Of a DNA stretch of 64,000 nucleotides, positions 28,301-36,728 are shown one piece after another. Position numbers and translations under genes: made by a program. This stretch comes from Chimaeribacter californicus (lineage in GTDB: Bacteria; Pseudomonadota; Gammaproteobacteria; Enterobacterales; Enterobacteriaceae). Within the stretch, counting starts at the first letter, position 1. Every line of letters starts with the position of its first letter. The notes under the pieces were generated by a model. The model made no database searches and was not told the origin of the DNA. It worked only from the letters and a program-made list of their open reading frames with translations. The stretch lies in assembly GCF_002858675.1 (NCBI RefSeq), contig NZ_PJZF01000003.1, positions 248,001-312,000 of the forward strand. Direction: 5' to 3'.

Positions 28301-30950
28301 TTGTCACCGCCAGCCCGGCCACGCCCTCACCCGTGGGGCTGTCGTCCAGGAAGAAGGTGCCGTCGAGGATCTGGTCCTGCGCCTGCTCCCCGGCATCGAC
28401 CACATCATCCCCGGCAAAGGGGTAGAAGACGAAGCCGCCGCTGAACGGCTGCGGGGTAAAGGTGACGCTGTGGCTGGCGGTGGTGACGCTGCCGTCCGGT
28501 GCGGTGAGTTCCGCCACCAGCGTATAAACGCCGTTGGCGACACCGCTGAAGCTGCCCGCCGGTACCGTGACCTGCCAGGTGCCGTCGGCCGCCACGGTGC
28601 CGGTGTAGTGGTAGGCCGGGTCATCAAAGGCGGTGACCGCCACGCTGCCGCCCTGCGCGCTCACCGGCGCATGGCCGCTGATGATGATGTCGTTGGCCGC
28701 CTCCTCTGCATTCAGGATGTTGTCTTCGGTGAGCGGATCGAGGCGGAAGGCATCAAACGCCACCCGCAGGTCGAGGGTGTCGGTGACCGGCACGGTGTTG
28801 GTGTCCAGCGCGTCGGCGGTCAGGGTGTAGGTGCCGTTGCTCAGGTCAGCCAGATCCCCGGCCGGGATTTGCAGGCTCCAGGTGTTGTCGCTCTGCACCA
28901 ACGTGGTGTAACTCTGGCCGTTGAGCGTCACGGTGACGACGTTGTCCGCCGGCACGCCGATCACCACGCCGCTGACCGTCAGGTTGTTGGCGGCTGCGGC
29001 GGTGTCAAGCTGGTTATCCCCGGCCACAATGCCGATCGCCACCGCCGTGCGGCCGGTGACCACCGTCACCTCTTCGGTGGCGGAGACGCTCTCGCCGCCG
29101 GCATTGCTGACGGTGGCAGTGAGGTCATAGTTCGGGCGCACCACGCCCAGCTCAGCCAGGTCGGCCTGCGGCACAATCAGCCGCCAGCTGCCGTCCGCCT
29201 CCACGGTGGTGGTGTAGCTCTTGTCGTTGAAGGTCACAGTGACCGTCTGCCCCGCTTCCACATGGGTGGTGGTGCCGGTCAGCTCTTGTGCCACGCCGCG
29301 CTCGGCGCTGTTAAGCTCGTTGTCACCGGTGAACGGGTCGATGGTCAGCAGCGGCAGGTTGCTCTCTTCAACGGTGATCTCCCGGCTGACCAGGGTTTCG
29401 TTAAGGAACCCATCGCCCACCCTGGCCGTCAGGGTATAGCTGCCCGGCGCGAGGCCGTTCAGCGCCGCCGCGGAGAGCACCACATTCCACAGCCCGTCGC
29501 CGTCGACAGAGCCATAATAGTTGTTGCCGTTGAAGGTAACGAAGACACTGGTGCCCAGTTCGTCGCTGTGGCCGGTAAGGGTGATACCCGCCAGCAGCTC
29601 CGCACGATCCAGCGCGTCGTCCCCGGTGACCGGGTCGAGGGTCAGCGTTGGCGCGGTGACATCCACCTCCAGCTGGCTGGTGGCGCTGCTGCTGTTGCCT
29701 GCCTCATCGGTGACGCTGGCGGTCAGCGGGTAGTTGCCGTCGGTGAGCGTTTGCAGGGCACCCGCGGGCAACGTGACGTGCCAGATGCCGTTACTGCCCA
29801 CCTGCCCCTGGTAAATCTGGCCGTCGAACGTGACGCTGACGGTCTGGTTATCGCCGCTGACGCTGGCGGTGCCGGTCAGGATCTGATCCTGCTGGGCACG
29901 CTCAATATTGACCGGGATCGGGTAATCGATGGTGACCTCCGGCAGCGCATGGGTATGCACGCCCAGCGGCAGGCTGTCCGCCAGCGGGTCACCGGTGGCG
30001 TTAAGGGCGGTGACCTCTGCGGTGACCGGCCCATCCGGCAGGGCCTGAAGGTCGGCGGCGGGCACGGTGACGCTCCAGCGGCCATCGGCCGCCACGGTGG
30101 TGCTGTAGCTCTGGCCGCCCAGGGTCAGGGTAACGGGCGTGCCTTGCGCCAGATTGCTGGAGGCCCCCTGCACAGTGATATCGCTTTGCGCCTCCTGCGC
30201 ATTAAGGCGGTTGTCCCCGGCCAGCGTGTCGATGGCGATGCCGTCCAGCGTGTCTTCCACCGCAAAACGGTTGATCACCGTTTCCGCCGGGTTACCGGCG
30301 CTGTCAGTGACGTCAGCCAGCAGGATATTGGCCCCGTTGGGCAGGGCGGCGATGTCCGCCGCCGGGATAATCAGGCTCCAGCTGCCGTCGGCCTGCACCA
30401 CGGCGGTGTAGCTTTTTTCATTCAGGCTGACGGTCACCACCTGCCCGGCTTCCACGTTCTGGGCCGTGCCGTAAATCGCCTGCGCCACCTGGTGCTCCGC
30501 GCCCGTCAGGATATTGTCCAGCCCGCCGCTTAATGAGGGCAGTGAGTCGGGGTCAGCGTTGATCCGCAGTTCCCGGGTGGCAGAAACGGGGTTGCCGTCA
30601 CCGTCCGCGGCCTCGGCGACCAGCGGGTAGGTGCCGTCCGGGAAGCTGCCGTCACGGGCGCTGAGGGTATGCGCCGGAATGGTCAGCTGCCAGTCGCCCC
30701 CTGCCCCGGTCTGGGTGGTAAAGGTCTGGCTGCCGAGGGTCAGGGTGACCAGTGCGTTGTTCAACGAGGAGGTACCGCTGACGGCAATCTCCTCTTCGGC
30801 CTCGGCAAAGTTAATGACGTCGTCCGGCACCAGTGGGTCGATGGCCAGCACCGGGACTGCCAGTGCGCTGCTTGCAGCGGCGGCCAGCACGCCGGCGCGG
30901 CTCACTTCTGCTGCGCCGGAATAACGGGAGATGTCTGGGGTATTTTTCAT
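25392..30950 (-). CDS. Ig-array protein 3: 16-module T1SS-type repeat protein
   Basis: 1,852 residues. The ATG at 30950 was chosen over an in-frame ATG 39 nt upstream because AAATAAGAGGCAGCCT precedes it, as in the paralogues. The leader MKNTPDISRYSG is followed directly by an Ala-rich stretch and then modules; there is no BapA-like domain. Sixteen Ig-like modules can be counted. The first seven follow A-B-C-D-A-B-C and resemble protein 1. The next five are variants: HAPVSAQGG, FSGGF, one with a YTNDW segment, FGGSDNYLDEDE and TLAGDGTLTADE. The last four are A-B-C-A and shared with proteins 4-6. The tail of about 160 residues (GGSGNDTIV, GGSGTDTLL, IDIFDLGQSGSNSLTL, ending LVQHGIQVQQV) is T1SS-target-like. 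Inferred: an exported adhesin or matrix protein without the retention domain. Confidence 0.88.
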   Translation of the reverse strand: MKNTPDISRYSGAAEVSRAGVLAAAASSALAVPVLAIDPLVPDDVINFAEAEEEIAVSGTSSLNNALVTLTLGSQTFTTQTGAGGDWQLTIPAHTLSARDGSFPDGTYPLVAEAADGDGNPVSATRELRINADPDSLPSLSGGLDNILTGAEHQVAQAIYGTAQNVEAGQVVTVSLNEKSYTAVVQADGSWSLIIPAADIAALPNGANILLADVTDSAGNPAETVINRFAVEDTLDGIAIDTLAGDNRLNAQEAQSDITVQGASSNLAQGTPVTLTLGGQSYSTTVAADGRWSVTVPAADLQALPDGPVTAEVTALNATGDPLADSLPLGVHTHALPEVTIDYPIPVNIERAQQDQILTGTASVSGDNQTVSVTFDGQIYQGQVGSNGIWHVTLPAGALQTLTDGNYPLTASVTDEAGNSSSATSQLEVDVTAPTLTLDPVTGDDALDRAELLAGITLTGHSDELGTSVFVTFNGNNYYGSVDGDGLWNVVLSAAALNGLAPGSYTLTARVGDGFLNETLVSREITVEESNLPLLTIDPFTGDNELNSAERGVAQELTGTTTHVEAGQTVTVTFNDKSYTTTVEADGSWRLIVPQADLAELGVVRPNYDLTATVSNAGGESVSATEEVTVVTGRTAVAIGIVAGDNQLDTAAAANNLTVSGVVIGVPADNVVTVTLNGQSYTTLVQSDNTWSLQIPAGDLADLSNGTYTLTADALDTNTVPVTDTLDLRVAFDAFRLDPLTEDNILNAEEAANDIIISGHAPVSAQGGSVAVTAFDDPAYHYTGTVAADGTWQVTVPAGSFSGVANGVYTLVAELTAPDGSVTTASHSVTFTPQPFSGGFVFYPFAGDDVVDAGEQAQDQILDGTFFLDDSPTGEGVAGLAVTIRMTSLDGQSFTYTTTTGIGGNWQVTVPAADLALLPDGRVDLAGSVTDGAGNTISNDNVFVVLTNPGTLTLDPIAGDNVLTPDEAAAGLVISGSSHFMVMPLDVQVTINGVTHSFSDYTNDWAVTFTPQELAGLPDGPLTVTVTAYDLAGNLITATAPLTVELGDLQPLTFDPFGGSDNYLDEDELESDQLLSGQAENNPAGSIVTLTLGGFTYQAEVQADHSWSVLIPSEDLKTLPNDPTTDILGSITDAGGNLLAVGSHSFLLYRTPGQLNIDTLAGDGTLTADEANAPLVISGTITNGQVGAAVTVDLNGHLYQTTVTASDGSWSVTVPVADLALLGNTGYWVSATSTDLSGNEISGLNLLTVDLSAPVITLDPIAGDNIINAAEAAAGVAIGGHSSEAGGTVNLLLNGVTYNAAVNDEGNWRVTLPKSTLAALEDGRYTLTVSQTDANGHTTTLTESLLLDADPANRPVLRIHKVSGDNVLNGAEIQSDQIISGSSENVESGQTLSLKVGGVTYTTQVQAGGVWSLVVPAEALAALGNGGETLRASVMDTSGNRATASRNITIKSHHDGLSIDPVTGDNLINAAEAGGAITVTGHTDGVQRGATVHLTLNGEHYTAKVGRDGSWSVKLPAADVAVLEEGSSTLKASVKGAGWQILHAKAVLTVDTSAPELAFNPVTGDNRISHQEAQAGFALAGSTGIAAAGLLVLVVLNGVEYHAMVQESGNWAVAIPAGALAEQPAGDYPLTVSLADVAGNLTSITHTLALEAAPDAADSDAARAVAGQAVVADTADNTLTAALLTPDAATPEHSTYAIGGQTLDLTHSGGEATGGSGNDTIVLHTLDFLHIDGGSGTDTLLLAGTDQHLDLTALGLKIENIDIFDLGQSGSNSLTLGLHEAETVRDQPEESLFIRGAEGSQLTLAGDGSTWETSGQRTVDGLLFDVYHHGALESGNALGDLLVQHGIQVQQV

Positions 30951-31591
30951 AGGCTGCCTCTTATTTAAAAAAACCGGTATCAATTCCATCCTGAACCCCT
31001 CCGCTTATTTCATTCGAAGGTGAAAAGAAAATGGAAAATTATCTGTACACCCTGCCCGGCAAGGCGTACCTCTTTTTAATGAGATAACGGATAACCTGAA
31101 TAAAAAACCAGCCATATAAAAACGGTTATTTTCTTGTGCGTTATTTTGCTGTACGTTGATAAGCAATGTTTTTTAAATAGCGGTAACCCCGCACTTCCCT
31201 TTTACCCCTGCTTGTCTTTGCTGTTTTTACGGCACACACCGGGCAGAAATAACCTTTATACTCAAGCAAATGGGCGGATTACAGAGAAAAACAGCGCATT
31301 ACAGGCTGCATCGCGCCTGACAGTGTCACCCGCCTTCCTTTTAACAAATTTAGCTATTGTTAAAATCAGCTTAAACAATAGACTTATTCCCGGCTAAATT
31401 AAATAGCCCGCTGCCTTCCCCCTGCGATTTTATTCGTTATGGGAGCTGAATCGCAGATAACCCAGGGCGTATTAACCGCACCCGGAATAAACCCTCATTT
31501 CACCTGCCCATAAAAAGAATAAATAGCGAAGCGGGAATAAAAAAAGGGGCCAAAATAGCGGCCCCTGATATAAATAAAATGCTGTTTTGGG
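30951..31591. promoter_or_regulatory. Intergenic region upstream of Ig-array gene 3
   Basis: The 641-bp gap contains the terminator of gene 4 (31536-31566). It also has a TTGATAAGCAA motif (31156-31166, about 206-216 bp before the gene 3 start), GATAACGGATAA (31083-31094), and an 8-bp inverted repeat CTATTGTT/AACAATAG with a 12-nt spacer (31354-31381). Element B, found upstream of genes 2, 4 and 6, is not recognisable here. I see no gene. Confidence 0.55.
31536..31566 (-). terminator. Rho-independent terminator of Ig-array gene 4
   Basis: On the minus strand, AGGGGCC pairs with GGCCCCT across an 8-nt loop and is followed by a long U run (TTTTTTTATT). It begins about 26 bp past the stop codon. 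Confidence 0.88.
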
Positions 31592-34500
31592 TTACACCTG
31601 CTGCACCTGAATACCGTGCTGCACCAGCAGGTCGCCCAGCGCATCGGCGTTTTCCAGCCCGGTGGCGTGGTAAACGTCAAAGGTCAGGCCGCCTACCTCG
31701 CGCTGGCCATGGGTTTCCCACGCGCTGCCGTCGCCTGCCAGCGTAAGCTGGCTGCCGTCTGCCCCGCGGATAACCAGGCTCTCTTCCGGCGTATCCCGCA
31801 CCGCTTCCGCCTCGTGCAGCCCCAGCGTCAGGCTGTTGCTGCCGCTCTGGCCGAGGTCAAAGATATCGATGTTCTCGATCTTCAGCCCCAGTGCGGTGAG
31901 GTTCAGATGCTGATCGCTGCCCGCCAGCAGCAGCGTATCCGTGCCGCTGCCGCCGTCGATGTGCAGGAAGTCCAGCGTATGCAACACAATGGTGTCATTG
32001 CCGCTGCCGCCGATCGCTTCACCGCCGTGTTCCGTCAGGTTCAGCGTCTGCCCGCCGATGGTGTAGGTGCCGTGCCCGGCCGATGTGTCCGTGGCGGCCG
32101 CCTCCGGCGTCACCAGCGCGGCAGTCAGGGTGCTGTCGGCACTGCCCGCTGTGGTGGCCTGGCTGGTGACCGTCAGCGCGGACACACTTTCAGCGGTATC
32201 GGTATCCGGCGCCGCGTCCAGCGTGATCGCGCTGGTGATCGACGTCAGGTTGCCGGCCACGTCCGTGAGGCTTACCGTCAGCGGGTAGTCGCCCGCCGGT
32301 TGCTCTGCGAGTGCCTCAGACGGGATCGCCACCGACCAGTCACCGTCGGCCTGCACTGTGGCGTGGTAGTCCACGCCGTTGAGCACCACCAGCACCAGTA
32401 ACCCGGCAGCCGCGATACCGGCGCTGCCGGTGAGCGCAAAGCCCGCCTGCGCCTCCTGCACGCTAATCAGGTTATCACCGGTAACCGGGTTGAATGCCAG
32501 TTCCGGCGCGGTGGTGTCCACCGTCAGCACCGTTTTGGCGTAGAGCATCTGGCCGCAGGCGCTTTTCACGCAGGCGGTCAGCGTGGCGCTGCCCTCCTCC
32601 AGCGCCGCCACATCGGCCGCCGGGAGCGTCGCCGACCAGTTGCCGTCTTCCCCGACGGTGGCGGTGTAGTGTTTGTTATTCAGCGTCAGTTGTACCGTCG
32701 CCCCGTGCTGCACGCCGTCGGTGTGGCCGGTCAGGGTGATGGCACCGCCCGCCTCGGCACCGTTGATCAGGTTGTCGCCGGTGACCGGGTCGATGCTCAG
32801 GCCGTCGCGCTCGCTCTGGATGTTCAGGTTGCGGCTGGCGGTGGCGCGGTGGCCGGCTGCGTCCGTGACGCTGGCGCGCAGCGTCAACCCGCCGTCGCCC
32901 AGCGCCGCCAGGTCTTCAGCCGGAACACTCAGCGACCAGCCGCCGCCCGGCTGTATCTGGGTGGTGTAGGTGACGCTGCCGATTTTCAGGCTCAGCGTCT
33001 GCCCGCCCTCCACGTTCTCCGAGCTGCCGGTGATGACCTGGTCGCTCTGGAGTTCCGCGCCGTTGATCAGGTTATCCCCGGAGATGTTATGGATGCGCAG
33101 CACCGGGCGGACGGTGGATTCTACCTCCAGGCGCAGATCCTGGGTGGTGGTGCTGGTGTTGCCGTAGGGGTCGCGTGCCGTGATCACCAACTGATAGTCG
33201 CCGTCCGGGAAGCTGCCGTCGCGGCCACTGAGGGTATGCGCCGGGATGGTGACCTGCCAGTTGCGCTCCCACCCGGCCTCGGTGGTCAGGGTCAGGCCGC
33301 CGAGTGTTACCGTCACTGTCACATCCGCCTCGGAGGAGGTACCGCTGATGGTGATATCCTTTTCCGCCTCGGCAAAGGTGATCACGTTATCGGTGGCGAC
33401 CGGCTCCAGCGTCAAGGTGGGCGCGACCAGGTCAACGGTGACGAAATTGCGGTCATCGGTCACGGTGTTACCGGCAATGTCGCTCACGGTAACGATAAGC
33501 GTGGTGGCATCTTTACCGGCCAGCGCCTGCAACGCAGAGGACGGCAGGATCACCTGCCAGTTCCCCTCTTCATCGACGCTCCCGTTGTAGGTGATGCCTT
33601 CCATGGTGACGGTCGCCGTCTGCCCCGGCCCATACAGGCCGGTGGTGCCGGTGAGCAGCTGGTCAACGGCGGCCTTCTCCAGGGTGAGGGCCTCGCCGCC
33701 AAACGGCGGATCAAGGTGGGCTGTGCCGAGGTCGTAATGCATGCCAATCTCTACGCTGGCACTCTGCCCATCCGGCGCTTTCACCGTCAGCGTCTGCTGG
33801 TTCACCTGTTTCCAGTATAAGTAGAGCTCGTCACTCGAGACCTCATACGACCAGCTGCCGTCGGCACGGGTGGTGGTGGTGTAATACCGGCTGCCGTTGC
33901 CCGGACTCTGGAGTATGGTCAGGGTCAGCTCGGTGCCGGCGGGCAGCCCGTCCGTCATGCCGCTCAGGGTGATCCCCGCCTCGCCCTCCGCATAGTTGAT
34001 CAGGTTGTCACCGGCCACCGTGTTGATGGTGATGGGGGCGAAAGCCAGATCCACCTGGGCGGTGGTGGCCGCGCTGCCGCTGTTACCGGCCGCATCGGCG
34101 GCAATCACTGACAGCGCCGCGGCCCCCTCCGGCAGCGCCTGCAAATCCACCGCCGGGAGCGTGGCCTGCCAGTGGCCGTCGTTATCGACGGCAGCGGCAT
34201 AGGTTTTGCCGTTCAGCGTCAGGGTCACTGTCTGCCCGCTGCCGGAGACGCCGGTGGTGCCGGTGATCAACTGGTCGGTGGCCGCCTCCTCTGCCGTCAA
34301 TACGCCGTCACCAAACGGCAGGTCAAACGCCGGAGTGGGGCTGGCCTGAATCGCCACGTTCACGTCGAGCGTGGCCGGGGTCGTGCCCGGCACGCTGGCC
34401 GTCGCGGTGACGGTGCCGTCCGGCAGGTTGATAAGTTCCACCGTGGGGATCGGCACCGACCAGCTGCCGTCTTCGTTGATGGTGGTGGTATGGGCCACGC

Positions 34501-36271
34501 CGTTGAGCATCACGGTCACCGTCAGCCACGCCGCAGCCGGGTCGGCGCTGCCGCTGAGCGTGATGCCTGCCGCCGCTTCCGCTGCCGTGATGATATTATC
34601 CCCGGTCACCGGATCCAGGGTCAGGTTGATCTCACCGGGTATGATTTCGATGTCATGGCTCGTCGTGGTACGGTTCTCAGCCACATCAAAGGCGTACACC
34701 GTGACTGATGCCAGGGTTCCCCAAAAGGCAAGCTCCTGCAATCCATCAGGGGGGAGGGTCACGCGCCAGTGGCCTTCTGCGTCCACGTTACCCTGATATG
34801 TCCCATTACCAACGCTGACCTCCACCCGCAGCATGCCTTTCGAGGCAGTGCCGGTTAACACCTGGCCCTGCGCTGCTTCCGCAGGCGTCAGCACGCCGTC
34901 GCCAAAGGGGGTATCCATCTTCACCCAATAGTTTTCGCGGTTTAAATAGAGCCCCACTTCCCGGGTGACCGGTGCGCTGCCAGGTGCGGTAATGGTGAAA
35001 TTATACTGGCCGTCAGGAAGGAGGAAAATTTTATAATAATCAACGTCGATGCTCCATTTTCCATTGGCCGTGACCACATCTGAAAAAGTCTTGTCAGCAA
35101 ATTCCACTCTGATAATTGACCCCACAGGGAGTGAGGGGGCGGTGCCGCTGATAACCAGTGAACCTGCTTCACTGACGTTGACATAGTTATCCCCGGCGAT
35201 GGGGTTCACTGTCAGCCTGTTTGAGGTATAGGCCACCGTCAGGATGTCACTGCCGTGGGTGGTCTGCCCGGCCAGGTTGGTGGCGCTGGCGGTGATCTCT
35301 GTCTGGCCGTTGTAGAGTTTGAGCAGATCGGCCGCCGGTACCGTGGTGGTGAAGCTGCCGTCCGCCGCGACGGTGGCGCTGTAGGTTTTATAGTTCAGGG
35401 TAAGGGTGACGGTCTGCCCCGCCTCAATGCCGCTGGTGGTGCCGCTCAGGGTCTGCGGCCGCAGCGCTTCGGCATCACTCAGCACATGGTCGGCGGCAAA
35501 AGGGTTAATGGTCAGGGAGGGCAGGCTGCTGTCCACCGTCAACTTGCTGGTGTAACCCGCCTCCTGCCCGGCCAGGTTGCTGACGGTGGCGATAATCTTT
35601 GCGCCGTCAGGCAACGCAGCCACCTCGGCCGCCGGGACGGTGGTTTGCCAGTAACCGTCCTCCCCCACGGTCGCGGTGTAGGTGTGGCCGTTAAGCGTCA
35701 GGGTGACCGTCTGCCCCGCTTCCACATGGTGGGTGCTGCCGCTCAGGATCTGGATGGCCTGGCCTTCCGGGCCGCTGATAATGTTGTCACCGGAGAAGGC
35801 GTTGATAATCAGAGATGGCCAGTCGGGATCCATGTGCAGCGGCACACTGATGCTGACGCTTTGCCCTGCTGCTGTCTCTGTAGAGATCTCAGCCGGGCCG
35901 ACACCCTGCCTGAGCAGGGTATCCATTTCTGAAAAGGTGAGTTCCGTGCGCCAGCTGCCGTCCGCCTCTACCGTGGCTGAGACCATATCCACAAAGTTGC
36001 TGAGCCGGATGTTGACTGTTCTTCCGGCCTCAACGCCGGTGGTAGTGCCGCTCAGGATGCGGGTCTGAACAAATCCGCCTTCATACGGCGTGAGGATATT
36101 GTCCCCGGCAATGGGGTCAATGGTGATCGTCGGGGTCACAACGGCCTGTACCTCAGCGGTGGCGGCGGTTGCCTGCGCAGCATCGGGCCCGGTCAGCGCA
36201 CTCAGGGCGTTTTCATCGGACGCGGGGGAAATAAGACTGCCGGTAGAGCGGGAGAAACGCGTGGTAGTCAT
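31592..36271 (-). CDS. Ig-array protein 4: 13-module T1SS-type repeat protein
   Basis: 1,559 residues, the shortest complete member. The ATG at 36271 follows AAATAAGAGGCAGTGT. The leader MTTTRFSRSTGSLIS is followed by about 35 Ala/Thr-rich residues and then 13 Ig-like modules. Modules 1-5 (ITIDPIAGDN, WPSLIINAF, LPSLTINPF, RLTVNPIAGDN, VKMDTPFGDG) correspond in order to the first five of proteins 5 and 6. Modules 8-10 match protein 1 modules 13-15. The last three (RPVLRIH, GLSIDPV, APELAFNPV) are the set common to proteins 3-6. The tail of about 160 residues carries GGSGNDTIV and GGSGTDTLL and ends LVQHGIQVQQV. It lacks the BapA-like N-terminal domain. Inferred: an exported, perhaps released, Ig array. 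Confidence 0.88.
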   Translation of the reverse strand: MTTTRFSRSTGSLISPASDENALSALTGPDAAQATAATAEVQAVVTPTITIDPIAGDNILTPYEGGFVQTRILSGTTTGVEAGRTVNIRLSNFVDMVSATVEADGSWRTELTFSEMDTLLRQGVGPAEISTETAAGQSVSISVPLHMDPDWPSLIINAFSGDNIISGPEGQAIQILSGSTHHVEAGQTVTLTLNGHTYTATVGEDGYWQTTVPAAEVAALPDGAKIIATVSNLAGQEAGYTSKLTVDSSLPSLTINPFAADHVLSDAEALRPQTLSGTTSGIEAGQTVTLTLNYKTYSATVAADGSFTTTVPAADLLKLYNGQTEITASATNLAGQTTHGSDILTVAYTSNRLTVNPIAGDNYVNVSEAGSLVISGTAPSLPVGSIIRVEFADKTFSDVVTANGKWSIDVDYYKIFLLPDGQYNFTITAPGSAPVTREVGLYLNRENYWVKMDTPFGDGVLTPAEAAQGQVLTGTASKGMLRVEVSVGNGTYQGNVDAEGHWRVTLPPDGLQELAFWGTLASVTVYAFDVAENRTTTSHDIEIIPGEINLTLDPVTGDNIITAAEAAAGITLSGSADPAAAWLTVTVMLNGVAHTTTINEDGSWSVPIPTVELINLPDGTVTATASVPGTTPATLDVNVAIQASPTPAFDLPFGDGVLTAEEAATDQLITGTTGVSGSGQTVTLTLNGKTYAAAVDNDGHWQATLPAVDLQALPEGAAALSVIAADAAGNSGSAATTAQVDLAFAPITINTVAGDNLINYAEGEAGITLSGMTDGLPAGTELTLTILQSPGNGSRYYTTTTRADGSWSYEVSSDELYLYWKQVNQQTLTVKAPDGQSASVEIGMHYDLGTAHLDPPFGGEALTLEKAAVDQLLTGTTGLYGPGQTATVTMEGITYNGSVDEEGNWQVILPSSALQALAGKDATTLIVTVSDIAGNTVTDDRNFVTVDLVAPTLTLEPVATDNVITFAEAEKDITISGTSSEADVTVTVTLGGLTLTTEAGWERNWQVTIPAHTLSGRDGSFPDGDYQLVITARDPYGNTSTTTQDLRLEVESTVRPVLRIHNISGDNLINGAELQSDQVITGSSENVEGGQTLSLKIGSVTYTTQIQPGGGWSLSVPAEDLAALGDGGLTLRASVTDAAGHRATASRNLNIQSERDGLSIDPVTGDNLINGAEAGGAITLTGHTDGVQHGATVQLTLNNKHYTATVGEDGNWSATLPAADVAALEEGSATLTACVKSACGQMLYAKTVLTVDTTAPELAFNPVTGDNLISVQEAQAGFALTGSAGIAAAGLLVLVVLNGVDYHATVQADGDWSVAIPSEALAEQPAGDYPLTVSLTDVAGNLTSITSAITLDAAPDTDTAESVSALTVTSQATTAGSADSTLTAALVTPEAAATDTSAGHGTYTIGGQTLNLTEHGGEAIGGSGNDTIVLHTLDFLHIDGGSGTDTLLLAGSDQHLNLTALGLKIENIDIFDLGQSGSNSLTLGLHEAEAVRDTPEESLVIRGADGSQLTLAGDGSAWETHGQREVGGLTFDVYHATGLENADALGDLLVQHGIQVQQV

Positions 36272-36366
36272 ACACTGCCTCTTATTTAATAATCCTGAAT
36301 AATTGCCCTACGGTATATTCCGGTGAGCGGAAATAACACGCGTGGCGATTCCATAAATACTCAACG

Positions 36367-36403
36367 ATCATGGCGTTACGCTTTCCAGGCTGGTGCAGCA
36401 AGG
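36367..36403. promoter_or_regulatory. Shared upstream element B, gene 4 copy
   Basis: This 37-bp block starts ATCATGGCGTTACGC, has the core CTTTCCAGGCTGGTG, and ends CAAGG. It aligns without gaps to 48842-48878 upstream of gene 6, with 29 of 37 positions identical. All eight differences are transitions. It begins 96 bp from the gene 4 start codon, and the partner begins 98 bp from its own. It probably contains the promoter or a bound site. Confidence 0.55.
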
Positions 36404-36700
36404 TAGAGATAAAATAAAAAAGGTTAATTAATAACGCGAAGAAAATAACATCCTGCCCTGATGGGCGCTTATCCGCCACCGGGCGGATTAACACGTTGAT
36501 TCAGGGTCTGTTGTCAGGTGCTCAGTGTAACCGAAAAATAAAAGGAAAATAGCGTAAACCGGGTTATTTATGCTTTCTGCAGGCGGCATCTGGCTATTAT
36601 TTTTTTGCCAGCGTGGGGTAAAAATATTCATTTTTAAGAAAAAGGCCAGAGACGCCGTTATTTTACCATGTGCTATTTTCGGCCTGCGCGGCTTATAAGG

Positions 36701-36716
36701 GCCGGGTTTCCCCGGC
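36701..36716 (-). terminator. Likely terminator hairpin of Ig-array gene 5
   Basis: GCCGGG pairs with CCCGGC across a 4-nt loop, about 13 bp after the gene 5 stop codon. The following sequence (CCCTTATAAG) has only a poor U tract, so termination may be partial. Position and loop match the terminators of genes 2, 3 and 6. Confidence 0.55.
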
Positions 36717-36728
36717 GCCTTTTCCTTA

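Larger units (their letters stand above)
36272..36728. promoter_or_regulatory. Intergenic region upstream of Ig-array gene 4
   Basis: The 457-bp gap contains element B (36367-36403), the weak terminator of gene 5 (36701-36716), and an 18-bp hairpin-forming repeat ATCCGCC/GGCGGAT (36471-36488) with no U run on either side. The remainder is AT-rich, without a supported gene. Confidence 0.55.

Noticed and set aside
36471-36488. Hairpin upstream of gene 4 as a transcription terminator
   Set aside because: There is no U run on either strand and it is about 240 bp beyond the gene 5 stop, where another hairpin already sits.
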